A model generated the notes under the pieces. It was given only the letters and a program-made list of their open reading frames with translations. It made no database searches and had not been told where the DNA came from. Source: Ignavibacteriaceae bacterium (lineage in GTDB: Bacteria > Bacteroidota > Ignavibacteria > Ignavibacteriales > Ignavibacteriaceae). From it: 64,000 nt of DNA. Of this stretch, positions 24,876 to 33,085 are shown piece after piece. The stretch lies in contig JACAFB010000008.1 of assembly GCA_013388545.1 (NCBI GenBank), positions 100,266 through 164,265 of the forward strand. The letters run 5' to 3'. Within the stretch, counting starts at the first letter, position 1, and each line of letters begins with the position of its first letter. Both the position numbers and the translations under genes were made by a program.

Positions 24876-27167
24876 ATGGCAGTAAAAATTATTAAATCGA
24901 AAAATTTTGTTGAGACAGATTTCGTAGAATCTCTTGCTGAAGTGCCTGTTGAAGAATACAAACCGTGGCCGGAAAATGATAAATTGAAAATTGTAGGTAA
25001 GCCCGTTTCCAGAATTGATGCTTATGAAAAAGTAAGCGGTACTGCAAGCTATACAACCGATAAATTCCTCCCTAATATGGTTTATGGAAAAATTTTACGA
25101 TCTCCCCATCCAAATGCAATCCTCAAAAATCTTAATACTGAAAAAGCAGAAAAGCTTGAAGGAGTATTGAAAATTCTTTCCTTTAAAAATTGCCCTGAAA
25201 TTAGCTGGTACTATGATACAAGCCTTCTGTTCGATAAAAATCTGAGATATCAGGGAGATGAAGTAGCCTGCGTTGCGGCAATAAGCGAAAGAATTGCACT
25301 TGAAGCTCTTAAACTGATTGAAGTTGAATATGAAACATTACCTTTTGTTACAACGGCAAGTGAAGCAATGATGTCTGAATCCCCCAAAGTCCATGGTTGG
25401 GGAAACATACTTGATGGAAAACCTGATACTTATGTAAGAGGGGATGTTGAGAAAGGATTCAATGAAGCTGATCAAATAATCGAAGAAGAATTTAATACTC
25501 AGGTTGTTGTTCATAATCCTACCGAAGTGCATTGCAGCCTTGCAAACTGGGATGATGATAAATTAACAATATGGGATTCGACACAGGCCATTTTTAGTGT
25601 GAGAGATACTGTTGCTGCAAGTTTGAAAATACCTTCAAGCAAAGTAAGAGTTATTAAAAAGTTTATGGGCGGAGGTTTCGGAAGCAAGCTCGAAGCAGGG
25701 AAACATACAATTATGGCTGCTTTAATTTCCCGTGATATCGGAAAACCTGTTTTCATTTCAGTTGATCGAAAAGAAATGAATCTGGCAGTTGGAAACAGAC
25801 CAGACTCAAATCAGAAATTGAAAATTGGAGTAAAGAAGGATGGAACGATCACCGCACTTTCACATATTTCTTATGGATCAGTCGGGGCATATCCTGATAG
25901 TGCAGGATGCAGCTGGCCGTTAAAGACAATTTACCTGTGCCCTAACGTGAAAACAGAAGAATACAGTGTATTAACAAATTCAGGCAGATCCCGCGCTATG
26001 CGTGCGCCGGGACATGTTCAGGGTACATTTGCACTTGAGGCAATTATTGATGATGCTGCCGAAAAAATCGGAATGGATCCGCTTGAATTTCGTCTAAAGA
26101 ATTACGCCGAAACTGATCAGGTTTTCAATGTACCTTATACAAGTAAGAAATTAAAAGACGCATATCTGAAAGGTGCTGAAATAATCAGGTGGAAAAGAAG
26201 AAATAAAACTCCCGGCTCACAAAATTCTGAGGTAAAAAATGGAATAGGAATGGCAACTCAGATATGGTGGGGTGGTGGAGGTCCTCCTGCTTATGCAGCT
26301 TTGAAATTAAACCGCGACTCAAGCATAAATGTTTTTGCTGGTTCTCAGGACTTAGGAACAGGAACATATACTTTTATTGCTCAGGTGGCTGCTGAGGTGC
26401 TCGAAATTCCTGTTGAAAAAATAAAAGTAGATATCGGCGATACTGATTTTCCATATTGCCCCTTAAGCGGTGGAAGTATGACTGCTCCTTCTGTTGCTCC
26501 TGCAATCAGGGATGCTGCTGAGCAGATGAAAGGAAAATTAATTTCAGCGGCCGCAGCCATTTTAAATCTTCCTGAAGAAGAATTAATGTATTCTCAGGGT
26601 TTAGTTAGCTCAATAAAAGAGAAAGATAAAAAAATCAGCATTACAGAAATCGTATCCAAAACGAGAAACAGAGAACTGATAACTAATGGCGCAAGGGAGA
26701 AAAATCCTGACGGTTACGCAACAAATTCATTCGGCGTTCAGTTTGCCGACGTTAGTGTTGATACATTAACCGGGAAAGTAAAAGTGAATAAAATAGCTGC
26801 TGCTTATGATATTGGAAGAACATTAAACCCCAAGACTCTCTATAATCAGATTCATGGAGGAATTATTCAGGGATTGGGTTATGCACTTTTCGAGGAGAGA
26901 TTATTGGATAGAAAAACCGGTAAAGTTCTAACCACCAATTTACATTCGTATAAAATTCCAACAATTAAAGATGCCCCTGAAATAGAAATTGCAATTGTCA
27001 GCCAGTTTGACCCCCTTAACAGCAGTATCGGCGTTAAAGGTGTTGGCGAACCTGCAATAATTCCAACAGCAGCCGCTATTGGGAATGCAGTTTATAATGC
27101 CATAGGAAAGAGAATCAGGAGTCTGCCAATTACTCCAGACAAAATAATTAAGGCACTTTATTCATAA
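24876..27167 (+). CDS. Molybdopterin-binding subunit of PaoABC-like oxidoreductase
   Basis: The 763-residue protein belongs to the xanthine oxidase family large-subunit type. It shows KFMGGGFGSKLEAGKHT (Moco-binding Gly-rich loop), SGRSRAMRAPGHVQGTFALE, GSQDLGTGTYTFIAQVAAEV, and the catalytic Glu in GVKGVGEPAIIPTAAAIG. It has no signal of its own and would travel with the Tat-bearing 2Fe-2S subunit 4 nt upstream. The length and the Leu/Pro-rich N-terminal linker agree with YagR/PaoC. The reaction class is hydroxylation at a carbon next to N or O using water. A MocA homologue downstream suggests the cytosine-dinucleotide form of the cofactor. Confidence 0.9.
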   Translation: MAVKIIKSKNFVETDFVESLAEVPVEEYKPWPENDKLKIVGKPVSRIDAYEKVSGTASYTTDKFLPNMVYGKILRSPHPNAILKNLNTEKAEKLEGVLKILSFKNCPEISWYYDTSLLFDKNLRYQGDEVACVAAISERIALEALKLIEVEYETLPFVTTASEAMMSESPKVHGWGNILDGKPDTYVRGDVEKGFNEADQIIEEEFNTQVVVHNPTEVHCSLANWDDDKLTIWDSTQAIFSVRDTVAASLKIPSSKVRVIKKFMGGGFGSKLEAGKHTIMAALISRDIGKPVFISVDRKEMNLAVGNRPDSNQKLKIGVKKDGTITALSHISYGSVGAYPDSAGCSWPLKTIYLCPNVKTEEYSVLTNSGRSRAMRAPGHVQGTFALEAIIDDAAEKIGMDPLEFRLKNYAETDQVFNVPYTSKKLKDAYLKGAEIIRWKRRNKTPGSQNSEVKNGIGMATQIWWGGGGPPAYAALKLNRDSSINVFAGSQDLGTGTYTFIAQVAAEVLEIPVEKIKVDIGDTDFPYCPLSGGSMTAPSVAPAIRDAAEQMKGKLISAAAAILNLPEEELMYSQGLVSSIKEKDKKISITEIVSKTRNRELITNGAREKNPDGYATNSFGVQFADVSVDTLTGKVKVNKIAAAYDIGRTLNPKTLYNQIHGGIIQGLGYALFEERLLDRKTGKVLTTNLHSYKIPTIKDAPEIEIAIVSQFDPLNSSIGVKGVGEPAIIPTAAAIGNAVYNAIGKRIRSLPITPDKIIKALYS

Positions 27168-27181
27168 AACTGGAAACAGCT

Positions 27182-28150
27182 ATGAAGTTTGAATATCATC
27201 AACCGAAAAATTTAAAGGAAGCCGGAAAATATTTACTGCTTAATAATTCTATTCCTTTTTCTGGTGGAACTGATATACTTGCACTTATGAAGGATGGAAT
27301 AGTTAACCCTGATCACGTTGTCAATTTAAAGACAATTGATGGGCTCAGCGATATTAAATTTGAAACAGGAAAAGGCTTGTCGATAGGGGCATTGGTTAAG
27401 ATCAAAGAGATTAGTCAAAACCAAATGATTGCCGAAAATTTTCCGGTATTAAAGATAGCTGCAAGTGAAATTGCATCACCACAATTACGCAATATGGGGA
27501 CAGTTGGTGGAAATTTATGTCAACGTCCGAGGTGTATGTATTTTCGTGATGATTTTGATTGCATAAGAAAAGGCGGCGGAACTTGCTATGCTTTTGAAGG
27601 CTTTAATAAATATCATTGTATAATTGGCGGAGGACCCTGTTACATTGTTCATCCCTCTGATTTGGCAGTTGCACTTCTTGCACTCGATGCTGCAGTAATA
27701 ATTTATTCAGATGGTAAGCAAAAGCAAATTCCGATTGATGATTTTTATATTTTGCCGGAGTCTGATGCAATGAGTGAAACCATTCTTAAGCCCGGTGAAT
27801 TTGTAACAGGTATTTTTATTCCCGAATTAAAATCCGAAGCACGAAGTACATATTTCAAATTTAAAGAACGTGATGTTTGGGATTTCGCGATAGTCAGCGT
27901 AGCTGCAATTATCAGGAAAAATAATGGCATTATAGAATGGGGAAGTTTTGCATTCGGAGGTGTTGCGCCTAAACCTTGGCTGGATAACGCCTTCAACAAG
28001 TCAATTGCAGGTATTAGAGTTGCTTCCGGATCAATTGAAAATGTTGTAACAAAAGCATTTGATAATGCTCAACCTCTTCAACTGAATAGCTATAAAATTC
28101 CTTTGGTCAGAAACATTTTGCGCAGAGTCATTACTCAGCTGTCCGCTTGA
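27182..28150 (+). CDS. FAD-binding subunit with extra Fe-S motif (PaoB/YagS-like)
   Basis: The 322-residue protein has the FAD-binding pattern PFSGGTDILALMKDGI, QLRNMGTVGGNLCQRPRCMY and a C-terminal CO-dehydrogenase-flavoprotein-like domain. A Cys-rich insert follows NLCQRPRCMYF: further Cys occur in DFDCIRKGGGTCYAF, KYHCIIGGGPCY. This insert matches the [4Fe-4S] segment of E. coli PaoB and sets it apart from ordinary xanthine dehydrogenase FAD subunits, such as the one at 35494 in this window. It should pass electrons from the 2Fe-2S subunit to an acceptor. It lies 14 nt after the molybdenum subunit. Confidence 0.88.
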   Translation: MKFEYHQPKNLKEAGKYLLLNNSIPFSGGTDILALMKDGIVNPDHVVNLKTIDGLSDIKFETGKGLSIGALVKIKEISQNQMIAENFPVLKIAASEIASPQLRNMGTVGGNLCQRPRCMYFRDDFDCIRKGGGTCYAFEGFNKYHCIIGGGPCYIVHPSDLAVALLALDAAVIIYSDGKQKQIPIDDFYILPESDAMSETILKPGEFVTGIFIPELKSEARSTYFKFKERDVWDFAIVSVAAIIRKNNGIIEWGSFAFGGVAPKPWLDNAFNKSIAGIRVASGSIENVVTKAFDNAQPLQLNSYKIPLVRNILRRVITQLSA

Positions 28151-28161
28151 GAGTTAATTGA

Positions 28162-28785
28162 ATGGGATTGAATGGAATAATACTGGCAGCTGGCATGTCA
28201 AAAAGAATGGGACAGCCAAAACCTTTACTGATGTATAACAATATACCATTTGTGCTCGGAATTCTCGTAAAACTCTGCAGCATTTGCAGCAAGGTTGCTG
28301 TTATTCTTGGTTATAAAAATGAAATCGTAAAAGAAGAAATTGAATTTTATTTGAATTCGGCAGAATCAAAAATCGCAAATCCTTTTAGAGAAGAACTCAA
28401 AATGAAAACAATTTTGCTTTCTAATCCTGATTACGAAAAAGGAATGATTACATCTGTAAAAACCGGGGTTAACTATTTCAGCCAATCTGATTGGTTGCTG
28501 TATCATCTGGTTGATCAACCTTCTATTCCATTGAACTTTTATAAAGAGTTCGCTCAGCAAATTGATGACAAATATGATTGGATTCAGCCTTCCTTCAACA
28601 AAACTGAAGGGCACCCGGTAATTATTAAAAATTCATTAATCAAATTTATTCTTGATTCAAATAATCAAACTTCGATGAAAGAAATTTCATCCAGGATGTC
28701 TATAAGGAAAAAAATCTGGGATTGTAATTACAAAGAGATCCTTCAGGATATCGATACACCACAACAATATTCTAACCTGGAATAA
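28162..28785 (+). CDS. Molybdenum cofactor cytidylyltransferase-like protein (MocA family)
   Basis: The 207-residue protein opens with the nucleotidyltransferase signature GIILAAGMSKRMGQPKPLL, continues with VAVILGYKN and a central LLYHLVDQPSIP, and has the substrate motif EGHPVIIKN. This is the MocA/MobA-like family, which attaches CMP (or GMP) to molybdopterin. In this operon it likely makes molybdopterin cytosine dinucleotide for the PaoC-like subunit, and perhaps for the second molybdenum hydroxylase at 33086. It sits 11 nt after the FAD subunit and 3 nt before the XdhC gene. Confidence 0.85.
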   Translation: MGLNGIILAAGMSKRMGQPKPLLMYNNIPFVLGILVKLCSICSKVAVILGYKNEIVKEEIEFYLNSAESKIANPFREELKMKTILLSNPDYEKGMITSVKTGVNYFSQSDWLLYHLVDQPSIPLNFYKEFAQQIDDKYDWIQPSFNKTEGHPVIIKNSLIKFILDSNNQTSMKEISSRMSIRKKIWDCNYKEILQDIDTPQQYSNLE

Positions 28786-28788
28786 ATT

Positions 28789-29589
28789 ATGTTAATTCAT
28801 GAAAAAATTCTTGAACTGCAAAGAAATAACAAATCATTCTGTTTAGCCACAGTTATACAAACAAAGGGATCCGCTCCGGGAAAAGTAGGATTTAAAATGA
28901 TAACCACAGCAGATGAAAAAACCATCGGCACAGTTGGCGGCGGTGCAGTTGAAATGGAAATCAAAAAGGAGAGCTTGCTCAGAATCGCTTCGGGGGAATC
29001 CGGAACAAAGGAGTATTTGTTATCGTCTGATCCAAAGCTGCTTAAAAAAGTTACCAATGCGGTACCGATGAGTTGTAATGGTACTATAACTATATTCTAT
29101 GAAGTCTTTGGTAAGCTGCCCGTTGTTTATTTATTTGGCGGCGGGCATGTTGGACAGGCAGTGCAGCATTTCCTCAAGCCGCTCGGTTATTATATTATTT
29201 TAATTGACAACAGGAATGAAATTCTTACTCAGCAAGAAAATTCTTTGGCAAATGAAAAAATATTAAGTGACTATTCAACTTTTATCAAGAATAACAACTT
29301 CCCCGATGACGCATATTATGTAATACTTACTCACGGGCATAAATTTGATTACGAAATCATAAAGGGATTATTTAAGAAAAAAGTCAGGTCAAACTATTTT
29401 GGAATCATCGCCTCAAAAAATAAAGCACACGAAATGAAAGAAAAATTGCTTAAAGATTTCGGTAACAAATTAGATTTTTCAAATCTGTACACACCTATCG
29501 GCTTAAAAATTGGGGGCAATAGTGCAGCGGAAATCGCTCTTTCTATCGCAGCGGAAATCCAAAGTGTGAGATATTTAAATTCCCCCTAA
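28789..29589 (+). CDS. XdhC/PaoD-family molybdenum cofactor insertion and sulfuration chaperone
   Basis: The 266-residue protein has the XdhC N-terminal CoxI-like domain (TVIQTKGSAPGKVGFKM, GTVGGGAVE) and a Rossmann C-terminal domain (VYLFGGGHVGQAVQHFLKPLG, YVILTHGHKFDYEII, GIIASKNKAHEM). Family members bind sulfurated molybdenum cofactor and load it into xanthine dehydrogenase-type apoenzymes. The position 3 nt after mocA and near two molybdenum enzymes agrees. One chaperone may have to serve both enzymes, since no second XdhC or YqeB gene is present in the window. Confidence 0.87.
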   Translation: MLIHEKILELQRNNKSFCLATVIQTKGSAPGKVGFKMITTADEKTIGTVGGGAVEMEIKKESLLRIASGESGTKEYLLSSDPKLLKKVTNAVPMSCNGTITIFYEVFGKLPVVYLFGGGHVGQAVQHFLKPLGYYIILIDNRNEILTQQENSLANEKILSDYSTFIKNNNFPDDAYYVILTHGHKFDYEIIKGLFKKKVRSNYFGIIASKNKAHEMKEKLLKDFGNKLDFSNLYTPIGLKIGGNSAAEIALSIAAEIQSVRYLNSP

Positions 29590-29653
29590 AACTCAGCAGG
29601 GTTCAGGAACTTTTAGCAACGGTGTCGGAGTTATGACTATAAAAAGGAGCCGT

Positions 29654-29920
29654 ATGAAAAAGAATCTTGTTCTCTCAGTATTTTTTGTTTTAATCTTCAG
29701 TTTTATTGCCCTTGCATTCGTTTCATCTTCGGAAGATGAAAAGAAATCTAAAAGTGGCAAAAATTGTCCTTACCTTGAAAGTATGAAATCAGGTGGTTGC
29801 CCTGCTTTGGACAGTTTGAACCAAGGCAATAAGGGCGAAATGGGGTCCTGTCCTTATTCGGGAAAGGACGAACAAAAAATTAACCAGCAGTATTCCTCTG
29901 ATAATATTAAATCAATTTAA
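29654..29920 (+). CDS. Small secreted Cys-Pro-repeat protein
   Basis: ATG at 29654 has AAGGAG upstream at good spacing; ATG at 29633 lacks such a site. The 88-residue product starts with a signal or anchor (MKKNLVLSVFFVLIFSFIAL). A charged mature part follows with three Cys-Pro motifs: NCPYLESM, GCPALDSL and SCPYSGKD. I know no family for it. Cys-Pro dipeptides can ligate haem, and three exposed Cys could bind metal; both ideas are inference. It is the last gene of the molybdoenzyme operon (64 nt after xdhC), so it could be a periplasmic partner or electron carrier. Confidence 0.6.
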   Translation: MKKNLVLSVFFVLIFSFIALAFVSSSEDEKKSKSGKNCPYLESMKSGGCPALDSLNQGNKGEMGSCPYSGKDEQKINQQYSSDNIKSI

Positions 29921-29924
29921 ACTT

Positions 29925-29974
29925 TAAAAGTGTTTGAGAGTTGATCATAAAAAATCTTCTTTCAACCACTTTTA
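29925..29974. terminator. Bulged hairpin after the molybdoenzyme operon
   Basis: TAAAAGTG (29925-29932) pairs with CACTTTTA (29967-29974), and GTTGA (29940-29944) pairs with TCAAC (29962-29966) inside it, leaving a 7-nt bulge on the 5' arm. It starts just after the stop at 29920 and is probably a terminator or 3' stabilising structure, though no T-run follows. Confidence 0.45.
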
Positions 29975-30012
29975 GTTGAGCCTCACTTCTACATTTTTAA
30001 TTTTAATAATCT

Positions 30013-30054
30013 TATATTTGTTTTAGAAATGTTCCCTAATCATTTTTAATTAGG
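30013..30054 (+). promoter_or_regulatory. Candidate promoter and operator dyad for the purine cluster
   Basis: TATATTTG at 30013-30020 matches the TAnnTTTG box. A dyad CCTAAT-N8-ATTAGG (30035-30040 and 30049-30054) lies just downstream, near the predicted transcript start and 29 nt before the GTG start at 30083. The arrangement would suit repressor control of the cluster. No regulator gene adjoins it. Confidence 0.3.
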
Positions 30055-30082
30055 ATATCTGAAACAAAACCCGAGAGAGAAA

Positions 30083-31576
30083 GTGCACGCCAATCAACCA
30101 TCCGATGGGGCAATATCAAAAACCTGGTCGTGGGATATTTATAGTCAGGACTTTTTGAACAAAACAATTCAACGATGCCGTAATAAAAAAATAATTCTTC
30201 CGACATTCTCTCAGTTAAGAAAGCCCGAAACCATTCCTGCAGAAATTCAAAACAAACTTGAAAAAGTAGACTTGCAGGAAATAAATCCTCTGAATCTATT
30301 TAGAATTAATTGGAGAAATGATCCTCTGACAGGTAAAATCGGGAAAATCAATTTTCTTGAGATTCCAAAATCAATTTCCGGTATTCAGGCGCGGATAATA
30401 GGATTGATTGGTAAATATTTTCCAACCGGGGCGCATAAAGTTGGTGCTACCTATGGATGTCTTGTTCCATATCTTGTAACCGGAAGATTTAACCCTGAAT
30501 ATCATAAAGCAGTTTGGCCATCAACCGGGAATTACTGCCGCGGCGGTGCTTTTAATTCTGCATTGCTTTCAGTTGAAGCAGTTGCAATTCTTCCTGAACA
30601 AATGAGTAAAGAAAGGTTTGAATGGCTAAAGTCAGTCGGTGCACAGGTATTTGCAACTCCCGGATGCGAAAGCAATGTAAAAGAAATTTATGATAAATGT
30701 CATGAACTGGAATCTGAAAGTGATAAATATTTTATCTTTAATCAGTTCGATCAATTCGGCAACTCAATCTGGCATTATACAGTTACCGGTTCAACATTAG
30801 AAATTCTTTTCAGTGAATTAAAAAATCCGGGATCAAAATTAGCGGCTTACGTAAGTGCAACCGGCTCAGCAGGTACAATTGCTGCAGGCGATTATCTGAA
30901 AAATATATTCCCAACTGTTAAAATTATTGCAAGTGAAGCTCTTCAGTGTCCTACGCTTTTAATGAATGGTTTTGGTGCTCACCGGATTGAAGGAATTGGT
31001 GATAAACATATACCCTGGATCCATAATGTTAAAAATACAGATGCCGTTACTGCAATTGATGATGAGGAACCTCTTCGAATATTAAGACTTTTCAATGAGA
31101 AAGCCGGACAAGCATTCCTTTCTAAAATTGGTGTTGATGATGATACAATTGGTCAACTTCCCGATTTAGGAATTTCCTGTATTTCAAACTTGATTAGCGC
31201 AATCAAGACAGCAAAATATTTTGAACTTAACAGCAATGATATTGTCTTCACAATTTTTACTGACTCTTCAGAGCTCTATCAATCACGGTTACTTGAAATG
31301 AATCAGGAATGGGGAAAATACTCTGAAAAGCAGGCTGAGATTGATTATCAATCGGTTTTAATCAAACAAAAAACAGATTTCTTTAAAGAACTCAGCTATT
31401 ATGAAAAGAAATCAATTCATAACCTGAAATATTTTACCTGGATTGAACAGCAGGGAAAGGATGTCTTCGAACTCAATGCCCAATGGTATGATGACGAATA
31501 TTGGCAAAAGAGATATGAAACAGTTGATCTCTGGGATAAACTGATTGGAGAATTCAACAAAAAGGTTTCTGTTTGA
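30083..31576 (+). CDS. Fold-type-II PLP-dependent lyase-like enzyme of the purine cluster
   Basis: The 497-residue protein has the tryptophan-synthase-beta/cysteine-synthase fold. The likely PLP Lys is K119 in PTGAHKVGATYG, with STGNYCRGGAFNSALLSVEA as the phosphate/substrate loop region and SATGSAGTIAAGDYL as the glycine-rich PLP-phosphate loop. It is longer than cysteine synthase (about 310) and has a C-terminal helical extension. The start is GTG at 30083. It opens the cluster of purine-degradation genes and sits 41 nt before the amidohydrolase. It may act on a diaminopropionate- or carbamoylated amino-acid intermediate, but it is not recognisably YgeX. Substrate unknown. Confidence 0.78.
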   Translation: MHANQPSDGAISKTWSWDIYSQDFLNKTIQRCRNKKIILPTFSQLRKPETIPAEIQNKLEKVDLQEINPLNLFRINWRNDPLTGKIGKINFLEIPKSISGIQARIIGLIGKYFPTGAHKVGATYGCLVPYLVTGRFNPEYHKAVWPSTGNYCRGGAFNSALLSVEAVAILPEQMSKERFEWLKSVGAQVFATPGCESNVKEIYDKCHELESESDKYFIFNQFDQFGNSIWHYTVTGSTLEILFSELKNPGSKLAAYVSATGSAGTIAAGDYLKNIFPTVKIIASEALQCPTLLMNGFGAHRIEGIGDKHIPWIHNVKNTDAVTAIDDEEPLRILRLFNEKAGQAFLSKIGVDDDTIGQLPDLGISCISNLISAIKTAKYFELNSNDIVFTIFTDSSELYQSRLLEMNQEWGKYSEKQAEIDYQSVLIKQKTDFFKELSYYEKKSIHNLKYFTWIEQQGKDVFELNAQWYDDEYWQKRYETVDLWDKLIGEFNKKVSV

Positions 31577-31617
31577 AATTTAATTGAATAATTATTTTCA
31601 TTCTTGAAGGAGCATAT

Positions 31618-33078
31618 ATGCTGCAGCCTGCAAGAAAAATTTTGACAAATGTTTTCATCTCGGCTGAAGGCAATAAGCTTAAGCTTGTTGACATTATTTT
31701 TGATGACCGCATTAAACAGGTTGTTCCACTCCTAAACTCTCAAACCGAATGGAGTGAAATTTCAAATAAAGAAAAACTTAAAGCTTTCATTGAAAAGCTT
31801 CCGCCTATTTCTCAGTACCGGAATTCAAAGATTTACGACGGCAATTTTCTCTTTCTGATGCCGGGTGCAATTGATCCTCACGTTCACTTCAATACTCCCG
31901 GATTTGAATTCAGAGATGATTTTAAGCATGCCTCAACTGCTGCGGCTTACGGCGGTGTAACAACTGTAATCGATATGCCCTGCACATCTATTCCACCGGT
32001 AACATCAGTAGAAAATCTTAATATAAAGTTATCTGCTCTAGAAGGAAAAAGCCTGGTAGATTATTGTTTGTGGGGAGGTATATCCGGAAATGATTTTGAT
32101 GAGCAGAAAGATTTAAAAATGCAGGTTGATGAATTAGTAAAAGCTGGTGTTGCAGGATTCAAAACCTATTTGATATCCGGAATGGATAGTTTTCGCGATC
32201 TAACACCGGAGCGATTATTGATTGCTGCAGAGTATGTTAAAGAATTAAATAAACCAATAGCCGTACACGCTGAGGATAAGAACCGTATTAATACCCGAAG
32301 CCAGAAACTAATTGCTAATGGCGAAACTGGCTGGAAGGCTTTCGTAAAAGCACGGGATAGTGAGGCAGAGGCACGAGCAATTTCAACTCTGATTGAGATT
32401 GCATCAAAATGCGATTGCAGATTTCACATCGTTCATCTAAGCTCGAAAGCCGGCTTGGAATTGATCAGAAAAGCAAAGGCTGAAGCACTCAAATTCTCAA
32501 CTGAAACTTGTCCACACTATCTTGCCTTTACACAAAATGATTTTAATGATAAAATAATCTCAAATTACCTCAAAACGTCACCTCCTGTTAAAACTGATGT
32601 TGATAAAAAAGCTCTTTGGGAAGGCCTGAGGGACGGAACCATCTCGTTTGTAACAACAGATCACGCCGGATGTAATCCCGCGGTTGAAAAATCATCAAAA
32701 AATTTTTGGGAAGTTTATTCAGGCATTCCCGGTGTTGAACATCGCGTCCCGTTTTTATTAAGCGAAGGATTTCTGAAAGGCAGGCTTACACTTGAACAAA
32801 CAGTTAAACTTCTTTCCACAAACGCCAGTGAATACTTTGGTATTGTCGATAAGGGCAGTCTTGATGTCGGCAAAGATGCTGACTTTGCTTTAATCAATAT
32901 GTGGAGCTCTGAAAAAATTAAATCAAACAATATGCACAGCAAAGGGAAATATACTCCATTCGAAGGGCGCGAATTTTCTGCAATAGTCGAACAAACATTT
33001 CTTCGTGGGAGAGTAATTATGGATAGAAGAAATGAGTTAGAAGAGCAGGTTTGTTTCGGTGAGTATATAAAAATCTGA
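31618..33078 (+). CDS. Cyclic amidohydrolase, allantoinase/hydantoinase type (HyuA/YgeZ-like)
   Basis: The 486-residue protein has the amidohydrolase metal motif DPHVHFNTPG. A candidate carbamylated Lys lies in AGVAGFKTYLISG, with further ligands in AVHAEDKN and HIVHLSSKA and the Asp in VTTDHAGC. ETCPHYLAF is an allantoinase/dihydroorotase signature. The family hydrolyses cyclic amides (hydantoin, allantoin, dihydropyrimidine rings). In the known anaerobic purine set the HyuA enzyme opens a ring after reduction. AAGGAG lies just upstream of ATG. It is followed after 7 nt by the molybdenum subunit gene, so it belongs to the same operon. Confidence 0.87.
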   Translation: MLQPARKILTNVFISAEGNKLKLVDIIFDDRIKQVVPLLNSQTEWSEISNKEKLKAFIEKLPPISQYRNSKIYDGNFLFLMPGAIDPHVHFNTPGFEFRDDFKHASTAAAYGGVTTVIDMPCTSIPPVTSVENLNIKLSALEGKSLVDYCLWGGISGNDFDEQKDLKMQVDELVKAGVAGFKTYLISGMDSFRDLTPERLLIAAEYVKELNKPIAVHAEDKNRINTRSQKLIANGETGWKAFVKARDSEAEARAISTLIEIASKCDCRFHIVHLSSKAGLELIRKAKAEALKFSTETCPHYLAFTQNDFNDKIISNYLKTSPPVKTDVDKKALWEGLRDGTISFVTTDHAGCNPAVEKSSKNFWEVYSGIPGVEHRVPFLLSEGFLKGRLTLEQTVKLLSTNASEYFGIVDKGSLDVGKDADFALINMWSSEKIKSNNMHSKGKYTPFEGREFSAIVEQTFLRGRVIMDRRNELEEQVCFGEYIKI

Positions 33079-33085
33079 TGAAGAA

